This document shows, in pieces, positions 24,011 to 36,855 of a stretch of DNA of 64,000 nt. The stretch's first letter is position 1; each line of letters begins with the position of its first letter. Both the position numbers and the translations under genes were made by a program. Source of the DNA: Tenebrio molitor. Taxonomy: Eukaryota > Arthropoda > Insecta > Coleoptera > Tenebrionidae. The stretch covers positions 41,788,001 through 41,852,000 of the forward strand of contig NC_091046.1 of the NCBI RefSeq assembly GCF_963966145.1, read 5' to 3'. Under the pieces are notes generated by a model, which ran no database searches, had not been told where the DNA came from, and was given only the letters and a program-made list of their open reading frames with translations.

Positions 24011-25718
24011 TTATGAAAGATTTTTCCGGAAAAAAGAAAAAACGCGTCTTGCGTGACCATAACTTGATTTGAACATTCGTTACATTTGCAAAATTAAAAT
24101 ACTAAAATGCAATTTGGTGTTTCCACTGATTTTGGCTGAAGATGAAATAAAAACTCTTAAATCGCGGCGTAGAAGCTTCACAGACAATCATTTTGGCTTC
24201 TCAACGTTCAAAACAAAATCCTGAAACAGTTTAATAAAAGTCTATCTGAGATTTGAAATTCTATCAACTAGTTCATAAAATCGGCTATTGTCTTTCTCCG
24301 CACGAAATCAAGTCCTCTTTCAAACAAGTCTATAACGCCTCCAATAATCAAGTGTTAAAAATGATGCAACAAGATACTGTTGATTTGTTTGCACGACATT
24401 GTATCACTCGTATTTACCATCTATACAATTCCTTGTGGCAACACGAATGTTTGGAAACAAACACCATCGTTGTTATCATGATTATGAAGAGAGCACTCGC
24501 CGGGTGTAAATTTATTACATCCTTTTACATTTTTGACAGTTAACACGAAAACAAATAGACCACCTTTTAAAATTCCGCTCGCGGAAGAACGGATGAGACA
24601 GGCACCTTCCCAGTGATATGGTAATTCACCGTGCAAACATTTTCCCATGTGGCACCTTGAAGAGTACGCACCGTAAGTAGAATACGTCCGATCCGGAGCT
24701 AATTGTGTGCAAATTGAGATTTACTCTTGTTTTATTTGGAGAGTGTAAGTTTCTCGAACCAACTCGGGCCCGAGCAAGCGGAACTAATTTATGTTTACAA
24801 CCGCAAGGACGTAACGTTTTAACCCCGTCGAGTATTTTTCTCACAATTGTTCTTCCTCCACCCGAATCCGCGGTGTGCGTCTTTTAACGCGATGATGCAA
24901 CGTGTGAAGTGTGCCAAAGTGCTGCTCCGGAGGACGTCGGCGGTCGCTAATAACGGCGGCAGTCCGGGGCCGGTTTATGGCACACCGAAGGGACGTTTCG
25001 ACGTCCGAGAACGATACATTTTTCATGACGGCGGCTTCGGATGAAAGTCGCACAGAAGAAGGGCCATTAAACGAAAATTTATTTCCATTACGGCTTTAAA
25101 CATTAGCGCGCCCCGGAGAGACGCAACGTGATAAAAATGAAAGAAGCGTAATTTTTTAATGTTTATTACTTTATTTTCCACTTTACGGTGGCGCTGTCAA
25201 TAAATAATGGAGGCAATTACTTTAATCGTTGCTCCGTTGCATCCGAGGCCCCCGAAATTGGCACAATTCGAAAACTTCGCCTCTCTTTCATTCCGGACGC
25301 TGCGGAGCCACCCTACAAGATAACCCTCTCGTCGACAAACCACCAACTCCTGCTGTTCCACCCCTCCGACAGATGTTCTCGGTTATAATAATTAATGTAC
25401 ACAAAACGTACAACGTTCGCCACTTAGAAGCCATCGCCGAATTAGCAAAAATACTGTTTCGCGCCAGACGATATCGACCAACACCACAGTTCAAGAAGTG
25501 AAAACGTCTCCAAAGAAAATTGCATTTCACTTCGTATTTTACCTCATTAAACACGAACGTCTCAAATTTAAGTGACACACTAAGCCCCCACAATCAAATC
25601 ATACCCGACACAAAATCGCTTCATAAAGAACCAGAAACACAATTTTCATCATACTTTTATTTCTTGATACAAATAAGACGAGACAGCTTTGGCACACTGT
25701 TTTTCTTCCACGGAAAAT
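24011..25718. other. Non-coding with a GC-richer island at 24560-25400
   Basis: The island contains many CpGs and overlapping short frames on both strands. No frame combines protein-like composition with splice signals. It could be regulatory. Confidence 0.3.
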
Positions 25719-26245
25719 ATTTTTTCCATGATCATTGAATTTCAGTGGTCTTTGCTCACTGAAAATAGTGAGCAAAGATGGCAATTGAATCACTAGTGAG
25801 GAAAAAGTATTTACTCACTAGTGAGCAAACTGAATGTTTTGCGAGTTTGTCGATAGAGGGCGCCAAATATGTTGTACTGAAAGTTTTTTTGATATGCTTT
25901 CAAAATACTTTCTGGATATTAATAACTAAAACTTGTCTTATTTTTGACTTATTTAAATTTTTAACCTGTTACATATTTAGATTTCAATTGACCAAAAAAC
26001 CTGAAATTGCTTGGGGTAAACTTCTGGAAAAATTCATGCTAAATGCATTATGTGTTGGTATCACTGATTAAACTAAAATCAGTAAACCAATCACAAACAC
26101 GCAAAGCCTAACAACATTTCCTCTTTTATTTGGAATTTTTTTGATCCACGTCGTACGGCTGGGGGTCCTCGCCTTCGGCTCAGATGCCCAACTTCCGTAC
26201 CCGTGATTAAATGCACTACTTTGCTCACTTGTATTGAAAATAGCT
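25719..26245. repeat. Dispersed repeat family B, copy 2
   Basis: It has the same orientation and order as 18583-19244, including TTGAATTTCAGTGGTCTTTG, CTCACTAGTGAGCAAA, the TCGATAGAGGGCGCC block and the right end ...TGTATTGAAAATAGCT. Relative to copy 1 it lacks about 130 bp in the middle. Confidence 0.8.
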
Positions 26246-29200
26246 GTTATTTTTACATGAACCTCAGCTCTTTCTCTATCATGCTTCTCCTTTTTCTCTA
26301 AAACGGGCACACGACCTTAATGTTTTTTCTTGATCAAAACGCTGCGTTTACCCCAATTAAGAGGTAATCGTCCAATTGCATGTACTTCTAGAAACCCAAC
26401 TTTCCAAATTTAGAAAACTCAAGCTTTTGCCTCAATGACACAATCAGCAAAGTTCGTTCCAACTTCTTTCTCCTGGACCAAGGTCTTGGCAAAAATTTTT
26501 CCCCACATTCCACCATTGTTGTCAGCAACGTTGGGTCACTTGGAGCGATTAGATTTCTTACAGCTGCTGACATTTCCTCTCACTCTATCAGTTATTCATT
26601 GTAATGGGAGCTTATCTGCATCCATAATATGCAACAGTCGTGATCTAAATATGCAGTTCCGTTGTCTTTTCGAAGGTTGACCTTTTCCAACTTCAGCTCG
26701 GCTTCTGTCAGTTTTTCCGTTACATTTGCGCATTTTATGCAGTCGAACAATTTAAAATATGTGAAGCGCCGAGGCTTATCTGGCGGTGCGCTGGGGCAAA
26801 CCCGGCCGGCACGCCACACTACCGGGTTGATGAAGAATGCCCAACGTTCATGCAACGGTTTGAATTTATTTTTACGAGGTAATAACATAATGGTTACCGT
26901 GACATGCATATTTGATCTAGAAACCGACGACGATTTATGGGTGAAACGGTCAACGTAATTGTTGCTGTTTGCGTTGTGGACAATAAAAAAACACGCGCTG
27001 ACCGGCAATAATCGCATAATTAAGTAAATAAAGCGGCGTGGGGCCCCGAGGATAAAACCAAATCCACAATGTAACGAAATTTAGATCAACCAATGCGGTG
27101 TATCTGGCCAACAACATGAATAAAGAGCTTACCACAGAAATAAATGCAAATGTCAGACGGGATGAATGAAAAGCGCGTTACTCCCAGGGTGAAAAATTAA
27201 TTAACAGCTTAATTAACAAATTGCTCCTGCAGGGACGTGCTCAGCAACGTCTGATAAAGACAAAACAAAAATTAATATCCATTTCGGCTTGACCTACATC
27301 CGACGTACGAGCACCATTGAATATGTATGGATGGGACGCGCTCCCAAGAAGGGTCCCTCAAACTGCAACCAATTGCTCAATCACCAAAGTGCTGAGCAGG
27401 GACAAATCGCCGATTCGGGACCCACGACTCTATTATTATTTTGATGAATCACACTTTTTTCGAGTTTATAGTTTTCGAAAATAACTTGCAATAAAAACGT
27501 CACGATCAGAGATTCGCGCGCGTTCTAAAAACAGGACGAGACACTCCTGCCGCCAAGGTTACTAAAAAAATAAACTTTCCGCGCTTCCTCGTCCCATTTT
27601 AACATCCCGCCAAAAAAACTGACAAAAGGGGTGAAGATTCGTCTTCCGCGGGGGGCCCATCGGAACGCTCGTTACATAATTTAGTGGCGGTTTCGGTTGC
27701 ACCGGCGGAATCGATCAGGGAAGCCCGTGCGCGTTCCTAGGACATAAAGCCGGCAATTTGAAACTTTATGCCTTATTAAACACTTTGTATTACTAATGGC
27801 GGGCAGAAGATCCTCGCTCCGGGATCATCCCGTACGGAATAAACACTCGAGCGGCAAAAGTAAAGCCCAACCGCCCCCGGTTGCCGACCGTCGATTATTC
27901 TTTATTGCACTTCATTTTGATTTACAGTTATGGCTTGAGCTCCTCTAATGGGGTATCATTTCGTGCCATTATCGTCATGTAGTTAGAAGTATGTATCGCC
28001 ACGATACACGATATCATCTGGTGGGCGAAACCCATTTTACTATTCAAATAAATTTATCTGGTGTGATCTACCTCTTTTCTTGGTGCGCCGTGGGCGGTTA
28101 CGTTGCTTAATGACCGACAATTTGCCTTTCTTGTGCAACGCTATTACAACTGTAGCAATTTTCGTTGGGCTGCCAAGGTTGTTCGACGATCCAAGGATAC
28201 CGGAGGATAATTTTGTCTTAGGTCTAGGTCCCCGGAACATACAATTATCTCTAGACGTTTCCTATCAACGCATCCACCTTCCTTCTGATAATCAAACAAA
28301 TAAGGATCGAATTAGTGTTTCGATTCGATCTGCTTCGCTGGGTGCCATCATCAAGTCATGTGAAACACTCTCGGTAATTAGACCAAAGCCAATAACGCCA
28401 TTCTCTCCAAAATCACGTCAAATTTTCCACTGCAAGATTTATCGCACCAGCTGGACCAGCCACGCGCCAAAATAAAAACCCCGCGACATTTAATTGCATT
28501 TGCCATTTTTATTGTACGGCAATTAGCATTCGTCGCTTTCCTTAATTTAATGTGCATTAATTTAATCTACGATCTCTAATTTGTTTCCAAATTACCTCAG
28601 ACCACGATATACATTTTTTTGTTTTCTCCTAAGCTGACAGTCATTAACCTTAATTTAGTGCGATTCGGAGCGATAAAATGTTTAGACAACAATCGATCCG
28701 ACATCTTGAACTATCAATGTCCCACGCGAATTTCCATAACGATTTGACACAAAGGTCGTCTACAAATTGACAATATGCGAAAGCGAAATGGATTGTAAAA
28801 ATGAGATCTGATCGAAAACGTTGTTGGGTTCGGTCGAAATACCACCAAATAAAAGTTCAAACAACAGCAAGCATGTATGTAAATGAAACACTGGAATTAT
28901 TATCTAGAACGAAATTAAAAGGAAAGTAACGATTTAAATAGATTAAAATTCAGCACCGTGTCCATCAACAGTTTCCATCTCGGGGGTATGAAACCAAGAG
29001 AAAAACCGTTTCTGATCCCGTAATCAATTTATGAAGGAAACAAAGGTCTTCCTGGAGTCCCCCAAAAATGGAGGAAATGAAATCGTGCCCGTGCTTCACG
29101 AAAGCATTATGTATTATTTATGACGTGAATCAGATCGGTATTGATCTGCATGGAGAGTCGGTCAACAATATCCTCGTTGTGTATTCGAAAAGTAATTGGA

Positions 29201-30834
29201 CGTAATATCCGAAGGGTTACTTTCGGCAAATGAATCCGAACACGCGGGGAAAATTAAACGAAGCGTTTTAATCTGCAAGAATTTGGAGAAATAAAACTCT
29301 CCGTTTGCACGACTCGTACACAGAACAAATTTACAATGTCTCCTTTCAGCAACACCAACATTTTCCTTCCAATTTCCTTTCCCGCCAGACACTTTCTTTG
29401 CGAATCGCCTCGAGCTTTTTCCACAACCGAATCGTGAGAACTTTGTCTTCTTAATTGCGATCGGACTGGCAAACCAACTCTTTTTGCCCCTTTCCTATTG
29501 TCTACAAAACAGTTGTTCGGATTTTTCTCCGGTTTTATTGTCCATTCTGTCATTCCTCTCCTTTGCCATTGTTCTTGGCAATTTTCCGTTCGTCTTCTCG
29601 TACTGCTGTGACCCCCAGCTTACGCAACCACCTCTGAAGAAAACCCACCATGCAAATTGTAATGACAGACCAGCTCCTCGTGGCATTGACCACACCTTAA
29701 TTAGTGACCACAAAACCAGGTTTTGGCGTTATGTAATGTCAAGTTTATCTGAAATTATAAACCTCCAAGTATGGTCAAATGCGTGCTTTCTACAAATAAG
29801 TACGACCATTACGGATCGCCGGTGAAAGTTCTCCGTAACACCCGTCCGGTGGCCATGAAAGGACGCCCCAACACCCGTCGATTTCCATATCCAGACGGGA
29901 GTCACCTCGAGTAATTACAAGAAGTGCGACGGAGTAATTCGAGCTTCCGAGAGGGAAAAAGTTGCGGTCGAGGTCTCGATTCGAATTTGAGTAATGAACT
30001 AATGACATTGTCCGCCATAAATAAGAGTCCGTCTGGAATCCATCTTGATTGGAGCTGTGCGGTGTGCACGTGAAGATGAACTTCCCCGTTAATGAATCTA
30101 ATTAAGTGTTCCAGTGCAGTAATTCTGTTTGTCTATTGGCAGTGAAAAGCACATCCATAGCTCGGAGCGGCAGTCTCTTGGAGGCATCACGAGCTCACGA
30201 TGAGCGTGTCTGGTTACTGCTTGCCTCATAATAAGAATCACGAACTTTGCGGGTGGCGCAAGACGCCGCATTGACACCGGCATTCTTCGTGCACCGCATC
30301 AGGACAAAGCCTCCGCTCGAAAGGATCAGGTCCTGTTAATTCGATCGCACAAAAACAATAACATTTCACGGACGGATCGCCGCCACACAAACCGGCGTAA
30401 AGCACAAGGTGAATCCTAATCGCATCAGGCTTTCACGGTTCAGGTGAGCGAGCGGATCGACGGGAATATGGAGATGTCATCAGGTGTGGATTGAACTTTA
30501 GAGACCTCCACGGAGATTTTTTAAATCGCCGGGAGAAAATGCAAATGCTTGCACATCCATCATGGAACGCCCAGCGATGCTAATGCAAAATCGAACCAAA
30601 GCGAATTTTCTACGTCTAACAAAAATATGTATGTATATTGCAGAGACCGACGCGGTCGCCCTTGACGCTAATTTTAGAAATTGGAAAATATGCAGGCAGG
30701 TGCATATTTGCATAGTTCGACAAAAAACAGAATGCAGAACAAAATATGTCTTGTTATTATTCACCCACCTAATTCCGGGAGATCATGAAACAAATGCAAA
30801 TAATTGACAAACCATTTTCAAATGAGCCGTTGTA
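26246..30834. other. Long non-coding stretch, presumably intronic
   Basis: No exon could be called with confidence. The segment 28040-28284 has open frames on both strands and is discussed under rejected items. No repeat family copies were recognised. Confidence 0.35.
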
Positions 30835-30990
30835 AGGTGTGTTCAAAAATATCTGTGGTCAAGCGGCTAAGTTATTGCTTTTGTTTTCTTTAGCGTATGG
30901 CCTCGCTTCATCAGCTCTCCAGCCATACATGTCAAACGTCATTTATTCAGGAAACAAGTAGTTGTTATTACACATTTCTTTCGTAAACAG
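30835..30990. repeat. Dispersed repeat family C, copy 3
   Basis: GTGTGTTCAAAAATATCTGT, GGTCAAGCGGCTAAG and a CGTATGGCCTCGCTTCATCA stretch keep the order seen at 22640 and 23808. The right limit is uncertain. It shares GTCAAACGTCATT with copy 4. Confidence 0.6.
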
Positions 30991-32720
30991 TTTTTTTTTC
31001 ATCGACTACCGATGATGACAACCTGGGTTCGTAAAATATAGAAAAAAAACCACGACCTGGATGACAGTTTGTTATGACTCCTTATATCTAAGTGAAGTGA
31101 TTGGAAAATTGCTGTTAGACCCAATAAAATTGTATCTTTTGAATTTAAGAGGATTCCCAGATCAATAACAGTGGCATTGAGTTCATTATCTGAGAAGAAC
31201 CGCTTAGCAACAAGGCATCTGTCGCGAATAACGCGAATGTGGAAGCAAATCGTAAATCAATTTAGCAATTTTTGCAACGGAAACAACACTTGTATGGGAA
31301 ATAAACATTATCCTGATAAAATGCATTCACGTTGTTTTGGCCATGATGGGAGGCCATGGAAATTTTGCACTTAATTTGGTAGTAAAGCTGTCTGTTGCAT
31401 TAGGTTATGTTTTGAGGTTATAAATAGCGTCAATGTCTAGTGCATTGTTGTCAGTTTTACTAGTTTGCAAGAGAAGAAAACTGAGACATCGCGGGAACGG
31501 TGTTTACAAAATGATTCTTTTTTTGTTAAATCTGGTCTTTCTCAGTTAATACAAAAATTTCCTATAATAGACTCCTTCCACATTTCGAACATTTGAAAGA
31601 CAATCGATTTACATCATCTCCTCGGCATTACAAAATATGCAAGCGGTAATCTTTTCTGCAGACAAAGTTAACCAGTTCTTCTTTGATGGTGGAGAATCAT
31701 GCTTTCATTATTTTGAGTGCTCTTTTGTTTCTGGTGGATCCAAGTCTCACCATTACTTAAAAATCTGATTTTGAACTATTTTGGAACTACCGTGGAGGTC
31801 ATTCTCTACGCTATGAAGATTTAGTCTCATCCACACACTTTTCATTTACAAATTTTTGCATTTCAAGAAATTTTCTTGATTTTATTTATACCTTAACACC
31901 ATCCGGAAAACCAAGATTTTGTAAACAAAATCTGCACAGTTTCATTAAAGTAGAAGAAGAAGAGTAAAAAGAGGAGCGGGCCGAACACAAAGCACTGCGA
32001 AACACCAGAAACGTAGTAAACTTGTTATTCGTACCCATTACAGATGCTGTTTGCTTCCTTTTGTGTATAAAATTGACAAAAAAGTCGACGTACACGACAT
32101 TAACTTGACTTTTACCATAAATGCTATTCGCAAAAACTGTGGAAGACATCTGGGAATCGCAATTTTGTAAAAAAAATCTCTTGCTTGAGATTAATCTCAA
32201 ACGCCTTAGCAAAATTACAAGAGATATTTTTCTAAAATGTTGTATTTTTTGTTCTACTTAGCATGATAGAAACAATACAGGGCTTTTATAATAATACATT
32301 TGTGCCATGTTTTCGTTTTTATTACTTTGCAATAAAATTTTAATCAATGGAACAGACGAAATTTGATCTGATTTTAATTATTTTTTTTACAATTTGTTAC
32401 GTCAAATTTCATTACCTTTAACCCCTTGGTGTTAGGCAACCAAACAATCACATCAAATTACCTTTGCCATTGTATAATTACACTATGTATTTTAGGTGTC
32501 AGCTAACTACAAATCTATTTCATTTATTTATTTTAAAATATCCTGGAGAATAAAATCTGGTAACGCAGCCTTCTCCGAAAATAAATTCTGAGTTAAAAGC
32601 TCTTTTGGGAAAATCCAAATTACGTAAGAAGCTCAACGACAAATCCCCGATCCTTAGTTATTCGATAATGGCCAGTTCACTTTTAATTCGTACAAGATTA
32701 AAATGACTTACAAATTTTAT
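30991..32720. other. AT-rich non-coding sequence
   Basis: A minus-strand open frame at 31886-32212 has biased, non-protein-like composition and no domain I recognise. Nothing else was identified. Confidence 0.35.
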
Positions 32721-32721
32721 C

Positions 32722-32790
32722 AGACATCAGTCATCCCTAGACTGGCAAGGTGGCACTCACCTGAAACAAAAACGGAAAATTATTACTGAT
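32722..32790 (-). promoter_or_regulatory. Recursive splice (ratchet) site B
   Basis: The minus strand reads TTTTTGTTTCAG directly followed by GTGAGTGCCACC, with the junction between 32761 and 32760. This is again a 3' splice site fused to a strong donor with no exon between. A further donor-like GTAAGT lies 49 nt downstream. It sits about 2.1 kb into the intron that begins at 34901. About 70 bp around it align with site A (ATC.CTA.ACTGG, then a shared GGCACTCACCTGAAACAAAA on the + strand), so the two are related by duplication or are copies of one element. Confidence 0.68.
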
Positions 32791-34901
32791 GAAAATTCGA
32801 CGCAACAAGAATTCGAAGAACAGCAGCGCCATTCCGTCAAGTTCAATACAACAATACCCATCCGAAGATTATCTGAAAAACCATTTTAGTTTACTCAAGC
32901 GATTATTTCAGCAGTTCGACGAGTTCGAGATCAAAGATTAACGACCGACCCTCTCTATGCTCACCTCGCCTAGTAAAAATTCCAACAGTCCGTAATGTTC
33001 GCAGCCGAGTCAAATTTTTGCCGAAATTAAATAAAATACCTAGTAGTAAAGTCGGCAATAAAAGCGCTTGATTGAAATTCTCGAATTTGAATTATTCGTC
33101 GGGCCGAAGCTCGGATTGGCCGTTATTTTTATTAAGTCTCGCTCGACGTTAGATCCTGAACTTCCGTTCGGAAAAAATCAATCTCCCCTAAACCCCGTAA
33201 TGGAGACTAAAGGATCCCATAAATAATTTCCATTTTCATGAATCACAAAAATCTGGCACCGACCGACCGATCCTTTCGGTCTTCATCTCGCCAAGATTGA
33301 GGACGGTACCCGAGGAAGGTACGGTGGTTCCCACGCCCCGACTTTGTTTTGAATGAAACGCTCCAGTGAAAGTTTTCCATAAAATATATAACCGCAATCT
33401 CTAGACCAGAGGATATCCGAATAGGCTGGCACGTACAATATGAAGGCTTAAATTGCGGACTCGACGTCGGAAAGTTTCCGAGTTAAATTTTTGGCCGGGG
33501 TAACGCGCGCAAAAATACGAAACTACACCCCGAAAATTTTCACCACAGCTGCGACATTCTTCCAGTAAAAACGCCAAAATATTAAATGTTAAACTTGAAC
33601 TTCGGCTCCCGTCCCATAAATCATTTGTTATAAATGAGAGGCAACTTTTGAAGGATGTATCAACTTTTATCAAGATTAAAATTTTATGCGAAATCAATAA
33701 GAAAAAACTTTTCGACGCGTTTCGTCTCTTTACGACGACTCCCCTTAATACAATCCAGCTTAGAATTTATTCCACCTCAAGTTGGATCCGATCTCCAGTT
33801 CTCTCCAAATTGTATCGCTACACTACATTACGGCTTTAACACTCTCTCGAATCCAAAATTTCCTCCCTTCCGTCTACATTCTTGCCTCTATATAATTTAT
33901 ATCGCTTTCAGAATTATCGCGGCCCATATCTCACTTTAACTTATCACAAAGGGCTTAATTAGAAAAGGACGGGTGGCGAACGTTATTCTGTGATTACTTG
34001 AAATTAAGCATTTCGCCCGGTTAAATTGCATTTTACTCGTTAAAATATATGGGCGCGTAATGAATCGGCCCGTTCCAAATGAACAATGAAAACTGTTTTT
34101 ATCTCGACTAGATTCCGTTCGCTCGGAATCGGCCAATTTAGTTCCTATCAGATAGTCAAAGTCAAATTTAATTGTTTTCAGGTGTTCCATCGGGCCTTTG
34201 TTAATGACGGAGGATGTGCGAAGATGTAGATACAGAGGCAAAGACCGTGGCGGACCTTAACTGATCAACGTAAAACACGGCGCTCAACCTATTAAACTGG
34301 GAAATCTTCATTTCAGCGAGAAATTATTGCGAGTGTTAAACGTGTACCGGTTTTACAATAATCTCTTGCAAAACTAATGTTAGGACAGCCCCGAGCACCT
34401 CGCCGTGAATTGCTCAAGAACATGGTAGTGCATTTCTTTAACCTTGCGACTCCACTACTGCACCTACTGCAACATACACCAAGCAACAAAACCATGTATT
34501 CGCTATTTTCAACGCTGAATACAATCGCATAAAATTATAATGAACCACAACAACGCTTTATTGTTGCCCCGGGACCAGGTACGCGTTTTTTCTAGAGTTA
34601 AAGCTGACGCGCGTTTCGACAGCAGCCAGTCGCTCTGATGACGGCGTAACGTGCGTTAGAAAAAGTTGTATCTGGCGAGGTGAAACAATAAAGTGCTATT
34701 TTATCATCGCGACTACTTTCATCAGTCAAGTCGAGCAGAAAAGCTATGCCGATTAAAATGAACACTTTTTTAATTAAAAACGAATTAATCCGGCGTTCGC
34801 GCTTGGAATAAAAGAATCTAATGGAAATACTTAGGGCTCCAATTAAGGAAAACTGCGGAGATTGTGTCTCTCTCCGGTCGCCATAAAAATTCTCAACTCA
34901 C
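32791..34901 (-). other. Start of the intron downstream of the large coding exon
   Basis: This is the part of the intron between the donor at 34901 and ratchet site B. It contains no recognised element. A few open frames around 33400-33940 show no protein-like composition. Confidence 0.5.
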
Positions 34902-36690
34902 CTAACTTCTTGGTGGGCCTGCGCAACGTCGAAGGAGCCCTCATTATGTTGGGCTTGACTACGTAAGTGATGCTGCGTTTGTGCGAAAGACCGGACTTCT
35001 TCCGGCGGACGGGCCTCCTGCGGGGCACGGGCGACACCCCCGGAACGACGTAGGGACTGGCACATTTCGACGACGAACTCCGGTCGTTAGCGTCGTCATC
35101 GCTGACCGCGGGACTAACGGCCCCCGAGACGATCGACTCCTCGGAAAGAGGAGTAGCCGAAGTGAAATCATTAGAGGGCAGATCGTAGTCGTCCTCTCGG
35201 AGGCTGATGCGTGATATGCGTCCGCTGAGGGGCTGTTCGTCGGAGAGATCGTCGTATTCTCCGGGGAGGCTCTCGTACAGACCCTCATCCGCGCTCTCGT
35301 TTACACTCCTGTTCGAATACGTCGAACCGTCGTGGGGGTTGAAATTCCTTATTTCACGCATTCCGATCTTAAATGACTGCTTTCGGGTCACGGAAGTTTT
35401 CCGTTTTTCTGGCGGAACGAATATCATCGGGTCCAATTTTAAAGAACGTAACGACCTAGGCGGCCGACTAACAACCACTTGGTACAAATCATTCCTCGTT
35501 GCGTTGTTCCTGTTCTTCTTGCCCTTGCCGCCCTTTCCCTTTTTCTTGCGACTGCTCCTCCGCCTCACCGAACTGCGTTTAGTTTCTATTAGAGCACCAC
35601 TCGTGCGCTTGAAGTAGCCGTCCCTGCTGACGGAGAGCTTGGGTTTCGGTTTCTTCTTCCGGAAGAACCCCCGAGAGGACGAGACCGGCACGTGCGAATG
35701 AAAGTCGCTCAATTTGGGGGCGGTCGTCGAGAACGAGAACCCCGAGTCCTTGCTCGAGAACAGCCCGGTGGACACGGTGGTGTTGCTGGTCGACGACAAG
35801 GTCCTCCCCACCGGCGGCGTGGGTCTCTTCTGCAGGCGGTTGATCACGATCGGGTCGTCCCTCAGGTCCTTCAGGGCGCTGTCCAGGGAGTGGTGCGCGG
35901 GGGCCGTCGATCCCGACGGCTTCGGCATCTCCAAGCTCCTGGGCGCCATGCCTTGCGGGGCGTCCATCCAGATCCTCCCCAGACTGATCGACAGCGAGCA
36001 CATCTCTTCGGTGCCCGAATCGGGCATCAATGGTGCCGGCGACTGCCGCGACTTCCTTCTGAACAGCGGCGACTTCTTCACGTCGGAGGAGTCTCCCCAA
36101 GGGAACATCTCCACCGCCGAATCGTTGCTCTCCTTCCGTTGTAAAATCGGGCTGCTCTGTTTACTCTTGCGCTTCGACAAAGGGGACTTCCTTCGGAACA
36201 CAGGAGAGCACGAGAGTTGCTGGATGATGGGCGACCCCGGTCGCACCTCGTCCGACGCCGGCACGTAGATGACTGTCCTTTCGGATCCTTTGATCCCGGA
36301 CACCACGGGTGCTTCATCCTTGCGTATGCCCTTCAACCACTGACCGTAAGCGATTACACTCTGTCCCGGTCCACTTTTCGAGTCACTCTTTTTGTTCTTG
36401 GCACCTTTGGTCGTTTCGTAACTTGGCTCGTTCAATTCAGACTTGTCCACTTGAACACCCGAATCTACTTTGGTCGTCGGTTCGATCAGCTTGAGCAGAT
36501 CCTCTTCGGCGACCGTTTGCGTGGCCACTTCCAACTTGGAGATGTGTTTCTTTTTGCCCCTGTCCAGGTAGCTCTTTCTTATGGATATCCGCTTGAAGGA
36601 GTCGCTCCGTTTGAACGACGACTCTTTGTCCTTCTTTTTTCGACCGGCGCCCACCAATCGACGCAAGTTTTCGAAGGTGATTGGCTTCAT
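34902..36690 (-). CDS. Large first coding exon of an unrecognised basic, Ser-rich, disordered protein (partial gene)
   Basis: From the ATG at 36690 the frame stays open for 596 codons plus one base. A consensus donor (TTAG|GTGAGT) then begins at 34901. Unspliced, the frame would stop at 34843. The composition is rich in Ser, Lys, Arg and Pro and suggests disorder. Notable parts: a basic N-terminus (residues 17-48) with SSFKRSDSFKRISIRKS; two SPVFRRKS/SPLFRRKS repeats (about 162-169 and 207-214); SLGRIWMDAPQGMAPRS (236-252); a Lys/Arg-rich stretch (372-394) that could be a nuclear localisation signal; KRKTSVTRKQS (429-439); an acidic tyrosine segment (471-505) with YESLPGEYDDL and DDYDLP, resembling tyrosine-phosphorylation or SH2-binding sites; and RRRPVRRKKS (557-566). 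Many RRxS/RKxS sites suit basophilic kinases. No catalytic domain is present; it would lie in later exons. A scaffold or regulatory N-terminus is inference only. Confidence 0.9.
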
Positions 36691-36855
36691 GATTGGACGT
36701 CCTAGGTCTCGAGCAACACTGGAATTCCTCTACTTAACCACGCCGTCGTTGCATCCGAATGCACAACACTCGCCCATCTCGCCAGTTCCATTTCGACTGA
36801 ATAGACTACGTACGCGGAATACTCTTCGACCTGGATGAACCAACACCATCGTTAG
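36691..36855 (-). promoter_or_regulatory. Likely 3' splice site and 5' UTR before the large exon
   Basis: On the minus strand a T-run is followed by CTAACG at 36850-36855, a good branch-point match, then GGTTCATCCAG. The intron would end at 36831 and the exon start at 36830, giving about 140 nt of 5' UTR before the ATG. This implies an upstream non-coding exon at higher coordinates, in agreement with ratchet site C at 56624. Transcription start within this stretch is the alternative. Confidence 0.5.

Noticed and set aside
28040..28475. Overlapping open frames on both strands with fairly protein-like stretches
   Set aside because: Three different frames look equally plausible. The minus-strand acceptor near 28285 would give an immediate stop in the phase required by the 34902 exon, and no family is recognisable.
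30430..30455. + strand TTCAG|GTGAGC
   Set aside because: It has a weak pyrimidine tract and lies on the strand opposite to the host gene.
35207..36705. Several open frames antisense to or out of frame with the large exon
   Set aside because: They are shadows of the GC-rich coding exon on the minus strand.
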